From Flammula alnicola (lineage: Eukaryota > Basidiomycota > Agaricomycetes > Agaricales > Strophariaceae), in NCBI GenBank assembly GCA_015499995.1, contig JADNRV010000187.1, positions 1-64,000 of the forward strand: 64,000 bases of DNA, written 5' to 3'. This document shows positions 19,849 to 31,654 of this stretch, one piece after another. The translations under genes were made by a program, and so were the position numbers. A model generated the notes under the pieces. The model saw nothing but the letters and a program-made list of their open reading frames with translations, ran no database searches and was not told where the DNA came from. Numbering within the stretch: the stretch's first letter is position 1; every line of letters starts with the position of its first letter.

Positions 19849-21524
19849 TTTCTTAAGATATTTTGATGTATATTTAAATTTGTACTTCACTGTATAAAAC
19901 GAGATGGAAGTTACAGAGGAAACCTTCCTTGTTAGGTTTATATATGTCGTTGGTTTCGTTGACCGACTGTGTACGGAGTACGTGGCTGCTGCTACTGGAT
20001 ATCGCCGAATAACCGGCTGAACGCATTGGATTTAGTCGGCGCTAATGCTGTTCACATAGCATATCCCTCGGAACACTGTCTGAATCCATCATTTGTTATC
20101 CCCAGACCATGCCCTTGTCAGTCCCAACATGTGGCTAGCCACGTCCTCGGTTAAGTACAACCTTCTATACAGAACAGATATACTCCGTTCCGTCGGAGAG
20201 ATCTCATGTCCAGATCATCTCATCTATAAACGTGGGGTCCGACGTTTGGCATGGGCATTCATGCTTTATGATTGAGAGAGTTCGAGATATCATTCATTGA
20301 CTGACAAATACATGATACATGAATGAAAATTTACCTGAGGGATAAGCGCCTGGGCTATTACCCTAATAATATTAGGACAACTATGTATGCAAACTATTAC
20401 GGACACTTGAATGTGCCATGTGGTCGCAAATTAAGAGGGAGGGCTGTGTTGCGTGTCGATGGCAGAACCTCCAAAAAGTCTCGCCACTCGCCGGCGCCTA
20501 TGGCATGCACGGTGCGAACATGGCGAGTGGCGAGAGTGGCGAGTCAGCATCAGGTAATACAGCTGCAGCTGTGACGATGAAAAAATTATTACAGCTGAAC
20601 TCAAAACGATAGACCACCTCAGATCAAAACTTAGGCAGGGCGGACACTCAAATCTCTACGCGACATGATAGCCGAGTGAGCCGAGCACTCCCAGTAGCCC
20701 AAATGATGGGAAATCAGTCCGGATCATTTCGGCTGTGTACAGCTTTTGATCTGGGGTGGCCTATCGTTTTGAGTTCAGCTGTAATGAGCTTCGTACACCA
20801 CATACACCATCTAAGTCTCTATAATAAAGGGGTCACCCTGTTGATGAATTTGTGACAAGCATTTCAGTGTTCACTACAGTTGGTGAGAAATCGGCCTCGA
20901 AATGACGGAATATGCGGTGTAAATACAGACCTCTCGCCACCTCTCGCCACCCCATTTCGAAAAAAGTTTCTCGCCAGGCTGGCGAGGTTTTGCAACAACA
21001 CTAGTTGCAAGCTTGATATCTTATCGCCTACGGTTTAGCTATATTTCTCCGCTCAATATAATAAGACAACATTTCGATCGAAAGGGTATCAATCGAATCA
21101 GTAAGTCAACCCTATCCTAATTGCCTCATGAACTAGCCTAGCTATTTTATCTAATGGGCTGTAATACACGAAACAAGGGAACCAGTTTCCACCAAGTGAA
21201 TTTACTTGCAGCCTCGGGCTGTTTCCGACGCAACACCGCAGTAAAGTTGACTTCCGCGAAACTTGTCAAAAATTGTGGAATATTATTGATTTCAGCAGCT
21301 CCATACCCCCGGTCCCTGAGTATGTAACTGCGGAATCCACCGCGCGTCCTCCACGAGGCCTGGATACGCGTCAAAGGTGTGGTAAAGGACGCGTTGTGTG
21401 CTCATGTTTTCAGGTGTTCCGATCACGGGACTTGAGCTTGAACCTTACTTTAATACTTACCTCCCCTGGCAGTGGAAGAGTCTCAAGCTTGATCACCAAC
21501 AGCCAGCACGGTTGCTCGCCATCT
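19849..21524. other. Spacer with a MITE, no gene recognised
   Basis: Contains the 3' flank of the membrane-protein gene, a MITE at 20592-20781 and the 5' flank of the F-box gene. Short direct repeats of CTCGCCAC/GGCGAG occur at 20475-20540 and 20930-20990. The frame of the F-box gene is open upstream from 21273, so a further upstream start cannot be fully excluded, but the sequence there is not protein-like. Confidence 0.5.
20592..20781. mobile_element. Second TA-flanked MITE with long inverted ends
   Basis: A 190-bp element with inverted termini of about 40 bp starting CAGCTGAACTCAAAACGATAG. The right arm matches the left except for a few substitutions. TA flanks both ends (20590-20591 and 20782-20783). 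The structure is the same class as the 18584-18787 element (CAG ends, TA duplication), but the terminal sequence differs after CAG, so it is a separate family. No ORF. Confidence 0.8.
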
Positions 21525-24500
21525 ATGGCGTCCTCCAGCCAGTCTAGAACATCGCCCACATCGCCCACACCTCCCTCGGCCTACCACCACCAACACCGGG
21601 CCAGGCCGATCTCACGCCGAACAGCGAGCTCCTATGACGCTTACGAGACAAATCCTCTTCAGCACCATCATCGTAGTGCATCGTCGTCGGCGTTACCATT
21701 CAACAGGAACCATATATTTACGCATGCTGTCTCGCCAGTGACACCGCCGCCACCTGCTATAGCTGATCCTCGTTTCTCCCGCTTATTCTCCACCGCCCTT
21801 GGCTCCCCATTTCTCACTACCTCTGAAGCTCTACCTCAGCTCGAACTAGACCATATCGATTCGAACCGTCAAACAGACGCGCGACCATCCTCTCCAGCAC
21901 CCACAGCCGACTTTTCAATAATTGATATGGACGTTGAGGATGCTGAGTCAAATCCATTCATCCCTGGGAGTTACCCTTCAAACCAATCCAGGTTCCTCTC
22001 TGCGAGCTTGAGCTTCTCTAGGGGTCGACCTATCTACGTCAGTAACAGCAACTCGAGTTGGACCAGCACAGCGAGTGCAAATATTAACAATAAGGACCAC
22101 CAGCAGTCTCCACCCCAGAACCCTAATTCTCTGAAATCCCTTCTTCCGCGCCTGTGGGACGTCTTGTCCTCCCCTGGACGCAACATGCTCAATTTCTCGC
22201 CTTCGACGAACGTAAACACCACGTCACCCCCGTCCTCGCGTTCTTCTTCGAGAACCGCATCGCCCTCTGCCTCGCCTCGCCGTCCTGTCAACCAGTCATG
22301 GTACACCAACAATGGGGCAACGAGTGGTAGAAACTCCCCTGTATATTGGAATCCCAGCTCTGCCAACAAGGGAAAAGGTAAATCCAAGGCCGGTGGATTA
22401 TTCCCGTTCGGAATGGCAACGGAAGCCGAGGCGATCTTCACGAGAATATCAACTATTCTGAGTTGCCACCCCTCGATGGAGAGGAAGGAGAGTTGATTGA
22501 CGATGAAGCATGTTTCATCGATGTCAGGGCTATTCATGGAATTGGTACGTGTTTGCTGTCCATCGATAGCCCTGGCCGCAATTAATACGTAAATTCATCC
22601 GATAGATATTCTGTCTCTGCTTCCACCAGAATTAGCTTTGCACATTCTCGCTCTCCTCTGTCCTCCATCACTTTCTACGCGATCGAGTGCCTCCACGTTC
22701 AGTACCTCAGCGTCCCCTGGAAGAAGCAGTCTAATCATCAATGAGCCTGATGCAGGTCCACACGAGGCCATGCGCGCTCTTCTATCGTGCCGTCTAGTCT
22801 CCAGGACTTGGTGTCGTCTGGCAAGTGACAATGCCGTCTGGCGCGCCTTATTCCTGGGTAGATGGAGCATTGACTTGAGACGCGCAGCTGATTTCAGCAC
22901 ACGTTCTCAAGGGCACATACACAGCGTGAGGACAACGCTTGGCAAGACATGGGATTTCGACCTCATTGACATTGGAGCAAAGGCCAGACGTCTTCTGGGC
23001 CTTTCTTCTCCAACCATTGACGCTCCAATCGCGAGTGCCCCGCTCCGGTTAGACTGGCGGGTGCTATACCGTGAAAGGTTGGAACTAGATCGACGGTGGT
23101 CGGGCACGCCCCGTGTTCCCCTCTTTGAAGAACCTGCTACTGCTGGCACATCATCAAAGCGCATGGGTGGCGTCTACAATACCCCCCATATTGGAACCAT
23201 ACCATCCATTTCCGGGAACGCCAAGGACGTTGAAATGGCGAGCAAGCGAGTCTTCGAGCCTGCCCTAACAAAGATATCTGGACACACTGATAGGTATGAT
23301 ATTGTTCTGATTATTATCATTTTCCTTTGGTCGCTCAAACATCGCATCTTAGTGTCTACTGTCTCGAATTCGATTCGCAGCGCATTATTACCGGCTCGCG
23401 TGACCGCACTATCAAAATCTGGAGTTTGCGCACGGGCAGGTTGCTTGGGACACTTGTTGGTGCACACCGAGGCAGCGTTCTGTGTCTTAAGTTCGAGAAA
23501 GATTGGGACCGCGATTGGGACTACGACTCCCGTTCTGAGGAAGAAGATTGCGGCGATGATGATCTCTCGAACGGCGCAAATCCCTCACGCGTCGAGGCTG
23601 GCATTCTCAGGAGACTCCCGAACCAAGAAGGCTTGCTGACACCAAAGAAACGTGCCGGACTGCGGAAAGGCTTCATGGTTAGTGGAAGCAGCGACTGTTC
23701 AGTATGTGTATGGAACCTCCACCTCGGACCTATCGTCGACCAGGATGATAGTGCCAGCATGGATGATGGCCAATCAGGATATGGTAAAGATCAAGGTGAT
23801 AGAGAGGTCTCTGGAGAGGTTAGGCAAATTCTCAAAGGTCATGTTGGAGGCGTCCTGGATCTCAGAATCGACAAGCATTGGATAGTAAGCTGGTATGTAC
23901 CCTTCTTTCTTCTCTCTTGAGATTCAGAATAGCGCGTTAATGTTTGCATGCAGCTCGAAAGACGCTGTCATTCGTGTCTGGGATCGCAAGACACTTGAAC
24001 TACACCGCACTCTGCGCGGCCACGAAGGCCCTGTGAACGCCGTCGGACTACAAAGCGGTAAAGTGGTATGTCAACAAGTATCATCGATGTTTCCGGCTGC
24101 TGACATTATTTTAGGTTAGCGCTAGTGGAGACGGAAAAATGATCCTGTGGGATATTGAAAGCGGGGAACGCCTCAGGACGTTTGAGGGCCATGACCGAGG
24201 TCTCGCTTGCATCGAGTTCAAGGTAAATTAATAATTATCACCGTGTCAACTTCTTTCGTTTAACTTATCTCTGGTGATTATAGGATGACCTTATAGTGTC
24301 TGGCTCCAACGACTGCAAAATCAAAGTCTGGAGCGCCTCTACGGGTGATTGTCTTCGAACACTGGTAGGACATGAAGCCCTTGTACGTGCACTGTCGTTC
24401 GACCCGCGTAGTGGACGGCTCGTAAGCGCAAGCTACGACAAGACCGTCAAACTGTGGGACCTCGGTAGTGGTGAGTCGGAATCTGTCGAACATTCCAACA

Positions 24501-24753
24501 TCGGCTTACTTATGCGGTGTCGCTTCGCAACTCCAGGTAAACTAGTACGAGAATTCAAGGGCACACATACGAGCCATATCTTTGATGTCAAGTTCGATAT
24601 CGCCCGAATCGTCAGGTCAGTTTCACAGCGGCTATGTTCTCTTTTCTGACTTACTCACTTTACGGAATTTTCTAATCGCCAAGTACGTCGCATGATCAAA
24701 AAATCGTTGTCTTGGATTTCTCTGCAGACCTCAATACCTCTATTTTTGTCTGA
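21525..24753 (+). CDS. F-box and WD40-repeat protein
   Basis: Predicted substrate-recognition subunit of an SCF ubiquitin ligase. Nine exons: 21525-22377, 22431-22544, 22606-23293, 23353-23892, 23954-24065, 24115-24222, 24284-24470, 24537-24615 and 24684-24753 sum to 2751 nt (916 aa). Residues 1-320 are disordered and Ser/Pro-rich. An F-box follows at about 326-410 (LPPELALHILALL, then CRLVSRTWCRL). The C-terminal part holds about seven WD40 repeats, with the usual GH...WD spacing (RTIKIWSL, AVIRVWDR, KMILWDIE, CKIKVWSA, KTVKLWDL). One repeat is split by an acidic insertion of about 75 residues. The architecture resembles Pof1/beta-TrCP and Cdc4-type proteins, but I cannot say which orthologue. 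All phases agree across the eight introns. Confidence 0.92.
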
Positions 24754-26067
24754 TCTTTTTGTTTGCCCTGGTGTTGACCCTGCCTACTTCATTCGTTTCG
24801 CAGTTTTTGTTTCTCTTTTAAACTATCTTTTCTTCTTTTCCTTTCTTCTTGTTGTCCTGTCCCATGATACCAACTTTTTCCCTGTCAACCCATTCACTTC
24901 ACAAAAATTTCTGCAACATTACTAACCCCATGTATAAGTGCGTTTCGTCCCATGTGTCTGCGCTCCCTTCCATCCTTCTTGTTATTTTCCATGCGCATTT
25001 CCCCTTATGGCATATTTTGCCATAATCAAAGACAGCCTAAGCGTCTTCGCTTTCGTCAGCAATGTCTTTTTTTTTTCTGGTCTATGTAGATGACGAGCAC
25101 ATCATATGTCTACATTTCTTGGGTCCCCCTCACAGGTTTCCTGGCATTTTGTCTGTACCCATAGTATTCACTGTACGTTACCATGTTATGTTTAGGAGGA
25201 GGCGGAGAGCCGGAGGTTGGTTGGACTCGGATCAGAATCACATTCAATTCAATAGCCATATGGGCCGACTCGGGGATGGCAGTGCTGAGTAAGTATTCTC
25301 TTCCCTATGCAGTCTGTCGCAACTTGTTTAAGAGGTTGAAACACACCGTACAGATCGGAGAATCAGCCCGTCCCAAATTTTCAGTAGCGCTATTGATGTG
25401 CGTTTACCAAAAATTGAGACACAAGTTGGTGGCCAATGCGGTTCCGACACTTGTTGCTTGAGGCTGCGCAATGAACACGCCAAATCTTTCTCCCAAACGT
25501 ATTTCCCCGAGATGCGAGCGCGTAACATACTTCGACTCGAACGGATCACTAAACCAAGCTTATATGGCAGAACTACTTAACTTTGAAATGTGCCTGCGGA
25601 AGTACTGAGGAAAAGTGTCAGAAAATATTAATAAAAGATTGGCACCGTAGATAGCCGTATTAACGGTGAAAATAGTTTTACTAAGTATACGCATACGCAG
25701 TTCAGAGAATGGAAGCCTCCCTAGGAAGTTTTTTTTTGGAGCTCCTGTGCGGTGACCGCCTATAAACTTGGTACTCACGCAAGTAGAACCAAGAATAGTG
25801 CTTGAATGCATCCGAAGCGCCGATACATAAGGAGATAAAAGACTAGGGTATAATTGATGATTTGCATTGGCTTGACTATGTATGAAGCGTGAAGATATGA
25901 CGGAACTCCGAGTTGAAAAGAGCAATGGGAAGAAGTCCAAGTAACTATGATATACGAGTACAATTAGTAACCCTGAAGTTCTATTACGATAATTACGACA
26001 GATGTGCGAGAAAGCAAGAGCAAAACCTTCAGGCCAAACAGGAGACCAGTGTAAAAATGGGCACAAC
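24754..26067. other. Intergenic region, nothing recognised
   Basis: T-rich 3' flank of the F-box gene, followed by low-information sequence. ORFs on both strands are short and without recognisable motifs. The segment 25190-25280 has a locally protein-like plus-strand frame, but no gene model could be completed around it. Confidence 0.5.
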
Positions 26068-27621
26068 TCAGCGGGTTTCTCGGCGTTCAGGCGAATAGAT
26101 GGAAGGATCAACTGCTGTTGCATACACGTCGAGCGCGGTGGCCAATGGTGCATACAGTGTGCCGCCATTTTCCGTATAACACGAGATAACAAAGGGAACA
26201 GCCTGACAGTAAATAAAGTAAGGGGATGCGTAACAGAAGCTGAAGCTTGTGGCTCACAGATTGTCCGGGGTTCTTTACCCAGTGATAGATTTCACTGCAG
26301 TCGGTCCGCAGTCGAGACCAGATGGATAGGAACAGGCTCAGACCGGATTCGGAGGTGAGCATCTGGTCAAGGAGAAATGCTGACAGCATCGTTTGTGCGG
26401 TCGCTAGTGGGTTCGTGCGATCTTGACTCAGTTGTGCGGCATACTGAGCATGGGCAACCTCGTTTCGTTTCCCTGCAAAATTTGGGAAAATGAGCAAACG
26501 TTACGCGGTGGAAATTATGGCGTGAAGGTAGCTTACGATCAGCATGTTCATATGCTCCGCCAACATTTGTGAGATCACCATCGAGAACCTTGAATCCATG
26601 TGGGTTGAAGTATCCATGTATAGGAAATATAATTAACGCTTACGATTGGTTTACGGGTGATTTTCGATCGACCGGTTGTGCCACCAGCGGAGGATACCAT
26701 TCTGGATGATGTAAATACCAGATGGGTTACGTCTGTATTTGAGATCTCCCTGGTCTGAAGGGAGGTCAGACAAATGAATTAGAACGCTCCAAGTAAGTAT
26801 GTTTTAGCGTACCGTGACAAATAAGCTGCATGAAGCATTATTCTTAGCTTCTTGGGTGATATGCGCCGGACAGATTTGAGACTTACTGTTGTATCTGGCC
26901 ATCCAGTTCAGACAGTCTCTGTGACAGCTCGCACATTTCTTTCTGGCCGCTCATTGCATGTCGAGTTGCGAGATTGGTAAATTCAGTCACAAAAGCAACT
27001 AGGTGGACGCTGAACCTGGAGATGCGGTCTACCATGGTCCTCGTAAGTGCGGCATGTTCAGCAGAAATCTACGCTATTCGTAGGTTCAATGAACTACGAC
27101 AAGAGATTGGCAAACATACTGTCATGTAAGATTGCAGCACTTGAAGGTTTTCATTGTAGTAAGGAGACCGTCCTGATCTTCCGTCTAAATTTCGCGCTGC
27201 CATTGGCAAGACCGCAGTACAGAAGACTGATCACAAATATGAGTCACCCTAGGAAACATGCATGCGATGGGAAATCCTCACGCTTCAAGCGTCCGGATAT
27301 AACCCCAGAGTTCGTGCGAAATTGCCAGAGCAGGTCGGTGAAGTCCTGAGGAGTCACATCAGTCATCGGCGCTGTTCTCTACGACGAAAAATAACAGACC
27401 TGGCGCATTGAATCCCACCTGGGCTTGAGAGGGGCGTTGAGCCTCAGGAGATCGATGGTATGCATTTGTTTCGTGATCGAGTCAAATTTCTGAACCATCG
27501 CGCTCATTGCAAGGGCAAGCTTGCCGCAAGCGTCGTTAATGTCGTCTTGAACATCTGGAGCATTGAATATCCTGACGGCCTCTGCGTATGAGATCGGTCT
27601 GGATTTCGAGGGGTAGGACAT
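26068..27621 (-). CDS. Uncharacterised helical protein, about 359 aa
   Basis: Function unknown. Nine exons fit without loss of phase: 27400-27621, 27282-27345, 27120-27226, 26887-27068, 26813-26825 (a 13-nt microexon), 26644-26754, 26537-26588, 26279-26472 and 26068-26202; 1080 nt in all. The start MSYPSKSRPISYAEAV is clear. The N-terminal two thirds are amphipathic-helical (QKFDSITKQMHTID, ELSQRLSELDGQIQ). The C-terminal part contains LDGDLTNVGGAYEHADRKRN and FLSIWSRLRTDCSEI. I believe proteins like this occur in other mushrooms, but I cannot name a family. Exon 26644-26754 is odd: another frame there looks at least as protein-like (see findings). No signal peptide or membrane segment. Confidence 0.65.
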
Positions 27622-29840
27622 TTGCGCTCAGTCGATGGTGGAGAAATTTGAGCAAAGGTAGAAACATGAGTCTTCGCTACTTATAGTTTGTTTCAATTCC
27701 CGATATTGCAGGGAATTCAAGGGGGTTAGGCCGAGCGTCACCCCATTTCGGATCTGAAGATCGTTTCGGACCGGCATCGGGAGATGCCAACTTGGGAGGA
27801 AAGAAGGCGAACTCCAGTGTGCGCGCGGCAGCGAGCCGATGATCTGGCAGACATAGGTGAGCGCTAAACCCGCAGGTGAAATCACATCTTGCTGGATGGC
27901 GTGAATGTCTAATTGAAGAGTAAGTGAACTCCTGAAGGCGGGAGGAATGGTTGCCTAAGACGGAAAAATTATACCGGCGTCAGAAATGGCCACAGCCAAT
28001 CTTCTCATGTTGTCCGCATTTCCATCCCCGACACCATGCGTACATGCTGACCACGTTGACCTGGTCTCACTGAATCAGCATGTCTCCAACAGCTGTCCCA
28101 CAGCCTAAAAGTACCCCAGCCCCAACATTTTGACCGCCCCGATCATCATACGAGTAAGCTATATGCGAAAAACTTACTTCTGACAATTTTCAGGTCTGCA
28201 GAGCAAAGTACTAGCTGTGAACGAAGTGAACGTGATAATTCAGTGGCGTAAAGTTTTGAAACACCAATAGGTGCGCACCTCAGGATTCCAGGAACCATCC
28301 GAGGCTGTCTTCGTCATGGAGGCGTCAGCTACGCGACCTTCTACGGGCACGTCCTTCAAGCTTCAAGTTCGATGTCTTGTCGGGTCCGATCCGTCGATTA
28401 TTGGGCATGCAGGATTGATGCGGCAATCTTAGAATCAGGGAGGGTAAAAGTCGTGGTGACGTCCTCAATGACATGGAAGAAGTGTGCGTAGACCGTGTGC
28501 ATAAAGATCGCCTTTGCCAAGTGGCCGGAAGCAAATATGTGCGAATGTTATGCAAAGTTGCAAACAAACTTTAATAAAAACAGTATTCTATCTGGGTCCG
28601 TTCGTGTATGTATAACTTTTCAAGTTATTTGTGCAGATGCTCGACATAAGTATGATTGACAGACGATCTCTTCAAATGTCATTTCCACGTTGCAAGAAAT
28701 ATTGGCAGTTTTTCTCTTGTAGTTGCGATGTTATCTCCGAACTTGAAGCTGTCCATCCGACATTGTCCAGGTGCGGGCATGACATTTCTTTTTTTATGCA
28801 CGATACCATTACTTGCCAAAAATCTCCTCGGACCCATAAATCCTTTATAAAATCTGGAACATCATAACAGCCAACGGATCGCGGAGTCGGAACTGTTCGA
28901 CGGAACAAAATTCGGACGTCTGCTCTCCGGTGCACAAACATCGAAAAGACTTCTTCTCAGGTATCACTGAGCAGTTGAGCTGACTTTCGAATAGCAGACA
29001 AAATGTCAGCCTTTACAACAGTCCTTTGGGGATCAATCGTCCGTGAGGAGTAATCCTTGCCACGTTCCATCGATACAATCATCCAGGAATAAAATAATGT
29101 TCACTCTCAGGGAACGATCACTCCCATGGCTTTCCTTTGGGAGACAGAAGCAGGCAGATGCCATGCCAATTAATATCAAGTCGGCTTTGCACCTCAAGCC
29201 TCGTTCCTTATCCGCCACTAGCCTGAAACTTGACCTGACCTGTTTGGCCTGAGATCAAACGTATGACCATCGACATTTGACTTCACTTCCTACATTGGCC
29301 CATCGAGGAGTTATATCAGTTATATCAGTACTGAGATACAGAGATTTCTCGGGAGTTCGATCACCGGATTGTGTGCTGTAGATGATATTGAGATTTCGGC
29401 GAAAGAAACAAAAAAACTTGCCTATGGACAATTGCCGGCACTATCGGGAAATACATGCCTCTCCAGAAGGGTCCAGAGATCTTGCAGAAATTGTTCAAGC
29501 GTGCACGAGGCCGACTGCAGGGCTCGGCAGACGTAAGAAATCAACGCTTATGCCCAGGCGAACAGAAAACTGTTCCACTTGCAGTATGTCGACATCCACA
29601 TCATTCGAGTTGAGTTCCAGTCTAGAGCGAGTATTGATTCCAAGCTGCAATGACCCTCTACTTCCAAACATTCCAGCCAACCGGTCCACTTCACGTTTGC
29701 GCCACGCGCAGGTCATCAAACACATTTCTGAGAGCCCAGAAACTGGATCATAGCTACCGAAAATAGGTCGGTGACTTTAGATTTCGAGCTGAAGACAAAT
29801 CTTTACGGGCATCAAGATCCAAAGGTACGATCAGAGCTAA
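27622..29840. other. 2.2-kb intergenic region, nothing recognised
   Basis: Several ORFs of 60-125 codons exist on both strands, but none shows a motif, a consistent intron pattern or a clear relation to its neighbours. It holds the 5' flank of the 359-aa gene and the 3' flank of the PP2C gene. No inverted repeat or target duplication was found. Confidence 0.45.
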
Positions 29841-30961
29841 TCAAACCTGGAGGACAACGATGGTGACATCGTCCCCAGGCGATTTCATGGTCCTGACTAT
29901 GTCAAGCAAGTAGCTGGCCAGGTCTTCAGCTCCGTCGGCAGCCAGACCCCGAAGAACGATATCCATGGCTTCTTCACTGGAGACCAAGTCCCACAGCCCA
30001 TCGGTAGCTAGGATGACGATATTACTGTTCTTCAACTGGTGGCTTCCTGTTTCTGGTACCGGGGTTACATATGGCGGAGTTTTGTAGGCAAAAAACAGGG
30101 AGGCGTATCGAGAGTTCATAGGAATGTTTCCTTCTCGCTCGATAGAAGAGAGCGTGTCGATGTATTTTCTGTGTTCCCGGTTGCCAAAATTTCCCTTCGG
30201 AAGCTTATAATATCCGTCACCAAAACCTTCAACAATTTGAAATGTGAAGATGAGAGAAAGAACGAAAAAGAAATGGTTTACCTCGAGTTGACATCAGCCG
30301 TCCGAACAAACGATTGCCAATGATCATTTGGTCTTCGTTTGGATGTTCCAGGACGAGTCGATCTCTTTCTGACGATGTTTTCATGTTCAAGTCCTCCGTC
30401 TGGAGTAACAGTGAAGGACCTCGCTCGCGATTGGCATCACATACAACCACCGGCAATCGCCTGCATTGGCATAGGCTGCTGATAGAGTGCCTAAATCGAT
30501 ATCCAGAATCAAGGCCGTGCTCCCTGATTTAATTACCTGGGCATTGTGGATCCACTTGGCCGATTTCTGGCGGAAGAAAGAATGGTCGCGCTTGAACTGA
30601 CGCAGCATTGCCTTGTCCAATTCTTCGAACTGCCGAACGTGGGTCCGGCTGCTGAGCGAATTTTGGAGGAGACATGGTGGCAGTACATGACTTAAGTGAT
30701 CCGCGGTATCTGGACCGCCATGACCTGTAAGTGGGGCCAATTTCTTTTCAGACAACACGAATGAAGGCGGGTGGTCGAGGGCTATCACGGCGCACCGTCA
30801 TACACGCCGACAATTAGGCGGTTTTGGTCAGCGTCAAAATGAAGAGAGAATCTATCCTCAATGGGACGCTTCGTTGGCTGATATTGCGCAACATGGATCA
30901 GGACACCCTCCGGGTGAATGTTGACCGTCGGTATTGTTATTCGACCGACGACACTTTCCAT
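29841..30961 (-). pseudogene. PP2C-type protein phosphatase with one frameshift
   Basis: A metal-dependent Ser/Thr phosphatase of the PPM/PP2C family, resembling the pyruvate dehydrogenase phosphatase branch. Exons: 30796-30961, 30282-30724 and 29841-30226. Motifs in order: EDRFSL, VYDGHGG (metal-binding Asp and Gly), GSTALILDID, ANAGDCR, GFGDGYYKLP, TPPYVTPVPE, ATDGLWDLVS and a C-terminal GDDVTIVVLQ. At 30451-30453, directly after ANAGDC, the frame shifts: the conserved VVVCDAN continues in the next frame. One extra base there would give about 331 aa with all introns in phase. No mitochondrial presequence is evident with the chosen ATG; an in-frame TGA lies just upstream. It could be a real pseudogene or a sequence error; everything else is intact. 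Confidence 0.85.
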
Positions 30962-31654
30962 GAAGTGCTTGGAGTGACCTCAGAATAGCAGAGAGTCTCC
31001 TTCAGAAATGGGCTGTGGGGGGTACAGTCAGCGCTCAGCGCTCGGAATTAACCCTCTTCGAAGGACGTCGAGATAGTTCAAAAGAAATAGACTCCGGAGA
31101 ATTGGAAAGCAAGAACACACCAAGGCTCGCAAAAGGATCGGGATACTTAGACAGGAACGAAAGTGCTTTGTGGCACAATGTTAAGAAAACTTCGCTCAAT
31201 TGTCGCTGGCGATGGTTTAGGTTCGTTGAGAGGTGCATGGATTTTGGGCTAGATAGTGGGAAGATGAGCGAGTTAGGAAGAGTAACGGAAAATCTCAAAG
31301 GCGGATAATCTGGCTTACCTAATCTGGCTTAAGTCCCAAATGCTTCTAACTCATCGCGGAGTTGAAATTAATTACGTAATTTTTCCCCCAGAGAAGTATA
31401 AAAATCGCTCTTGTCTCCATTGTTGAGATTGAAAAGAGACTGAATAAGTGGACGATAGACCGAATTTACAATGTTGAAGTGTTATCCAGTTGTCCTTGAT
31501 TTCGAGGTATATTTTATAACCGTTTGATATTTTATTACCATTTTATTATGCATTTGTATTTAGAGTACGTCCATCCGGTGGCAGTGCAAAGTGGTGACCT
31601 GCTTGTAAGTTGCCCTCGTGCACAACAACGCGACGCGACTTGTCACACACCTCC
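30962..31654. promoter_or_regulatory. Divergent intergenic region between PP2C and Scc3
   Basis: About 690 bp separates the two divergent start codons, so both promoters must lie here. I see AT-rich tracts near 31500-31560 but no unambiguous TATA box. A minus-strand ORF at 31035-31298 could be an unrecognised 5' exon of the PP2C gene, though its sequence does not resemble a targeting peptide. Confidence 0.4.

Noticed and set aside
27628..27885. Minus-strand ORF just upstream of the 359-aa gene
   Set aside because: No motif, separated from the gene's clear start, and not joinable by a plausible intron.
29495..29725. Minus-strand ORF downstream of the PP2C gene
   Set aside because: No phosphatase motif and no splice connection; the PP2C gene already ends with its usual GDDVTIVVLQ block.
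31035..31298. Minus-strand ORF as a mitochondrial presequence exon for PP2C
   Set aside because: Sequence lacks an amphipathic Arg-rich targeting helix and no donor/acceptor pair joined it in phase.
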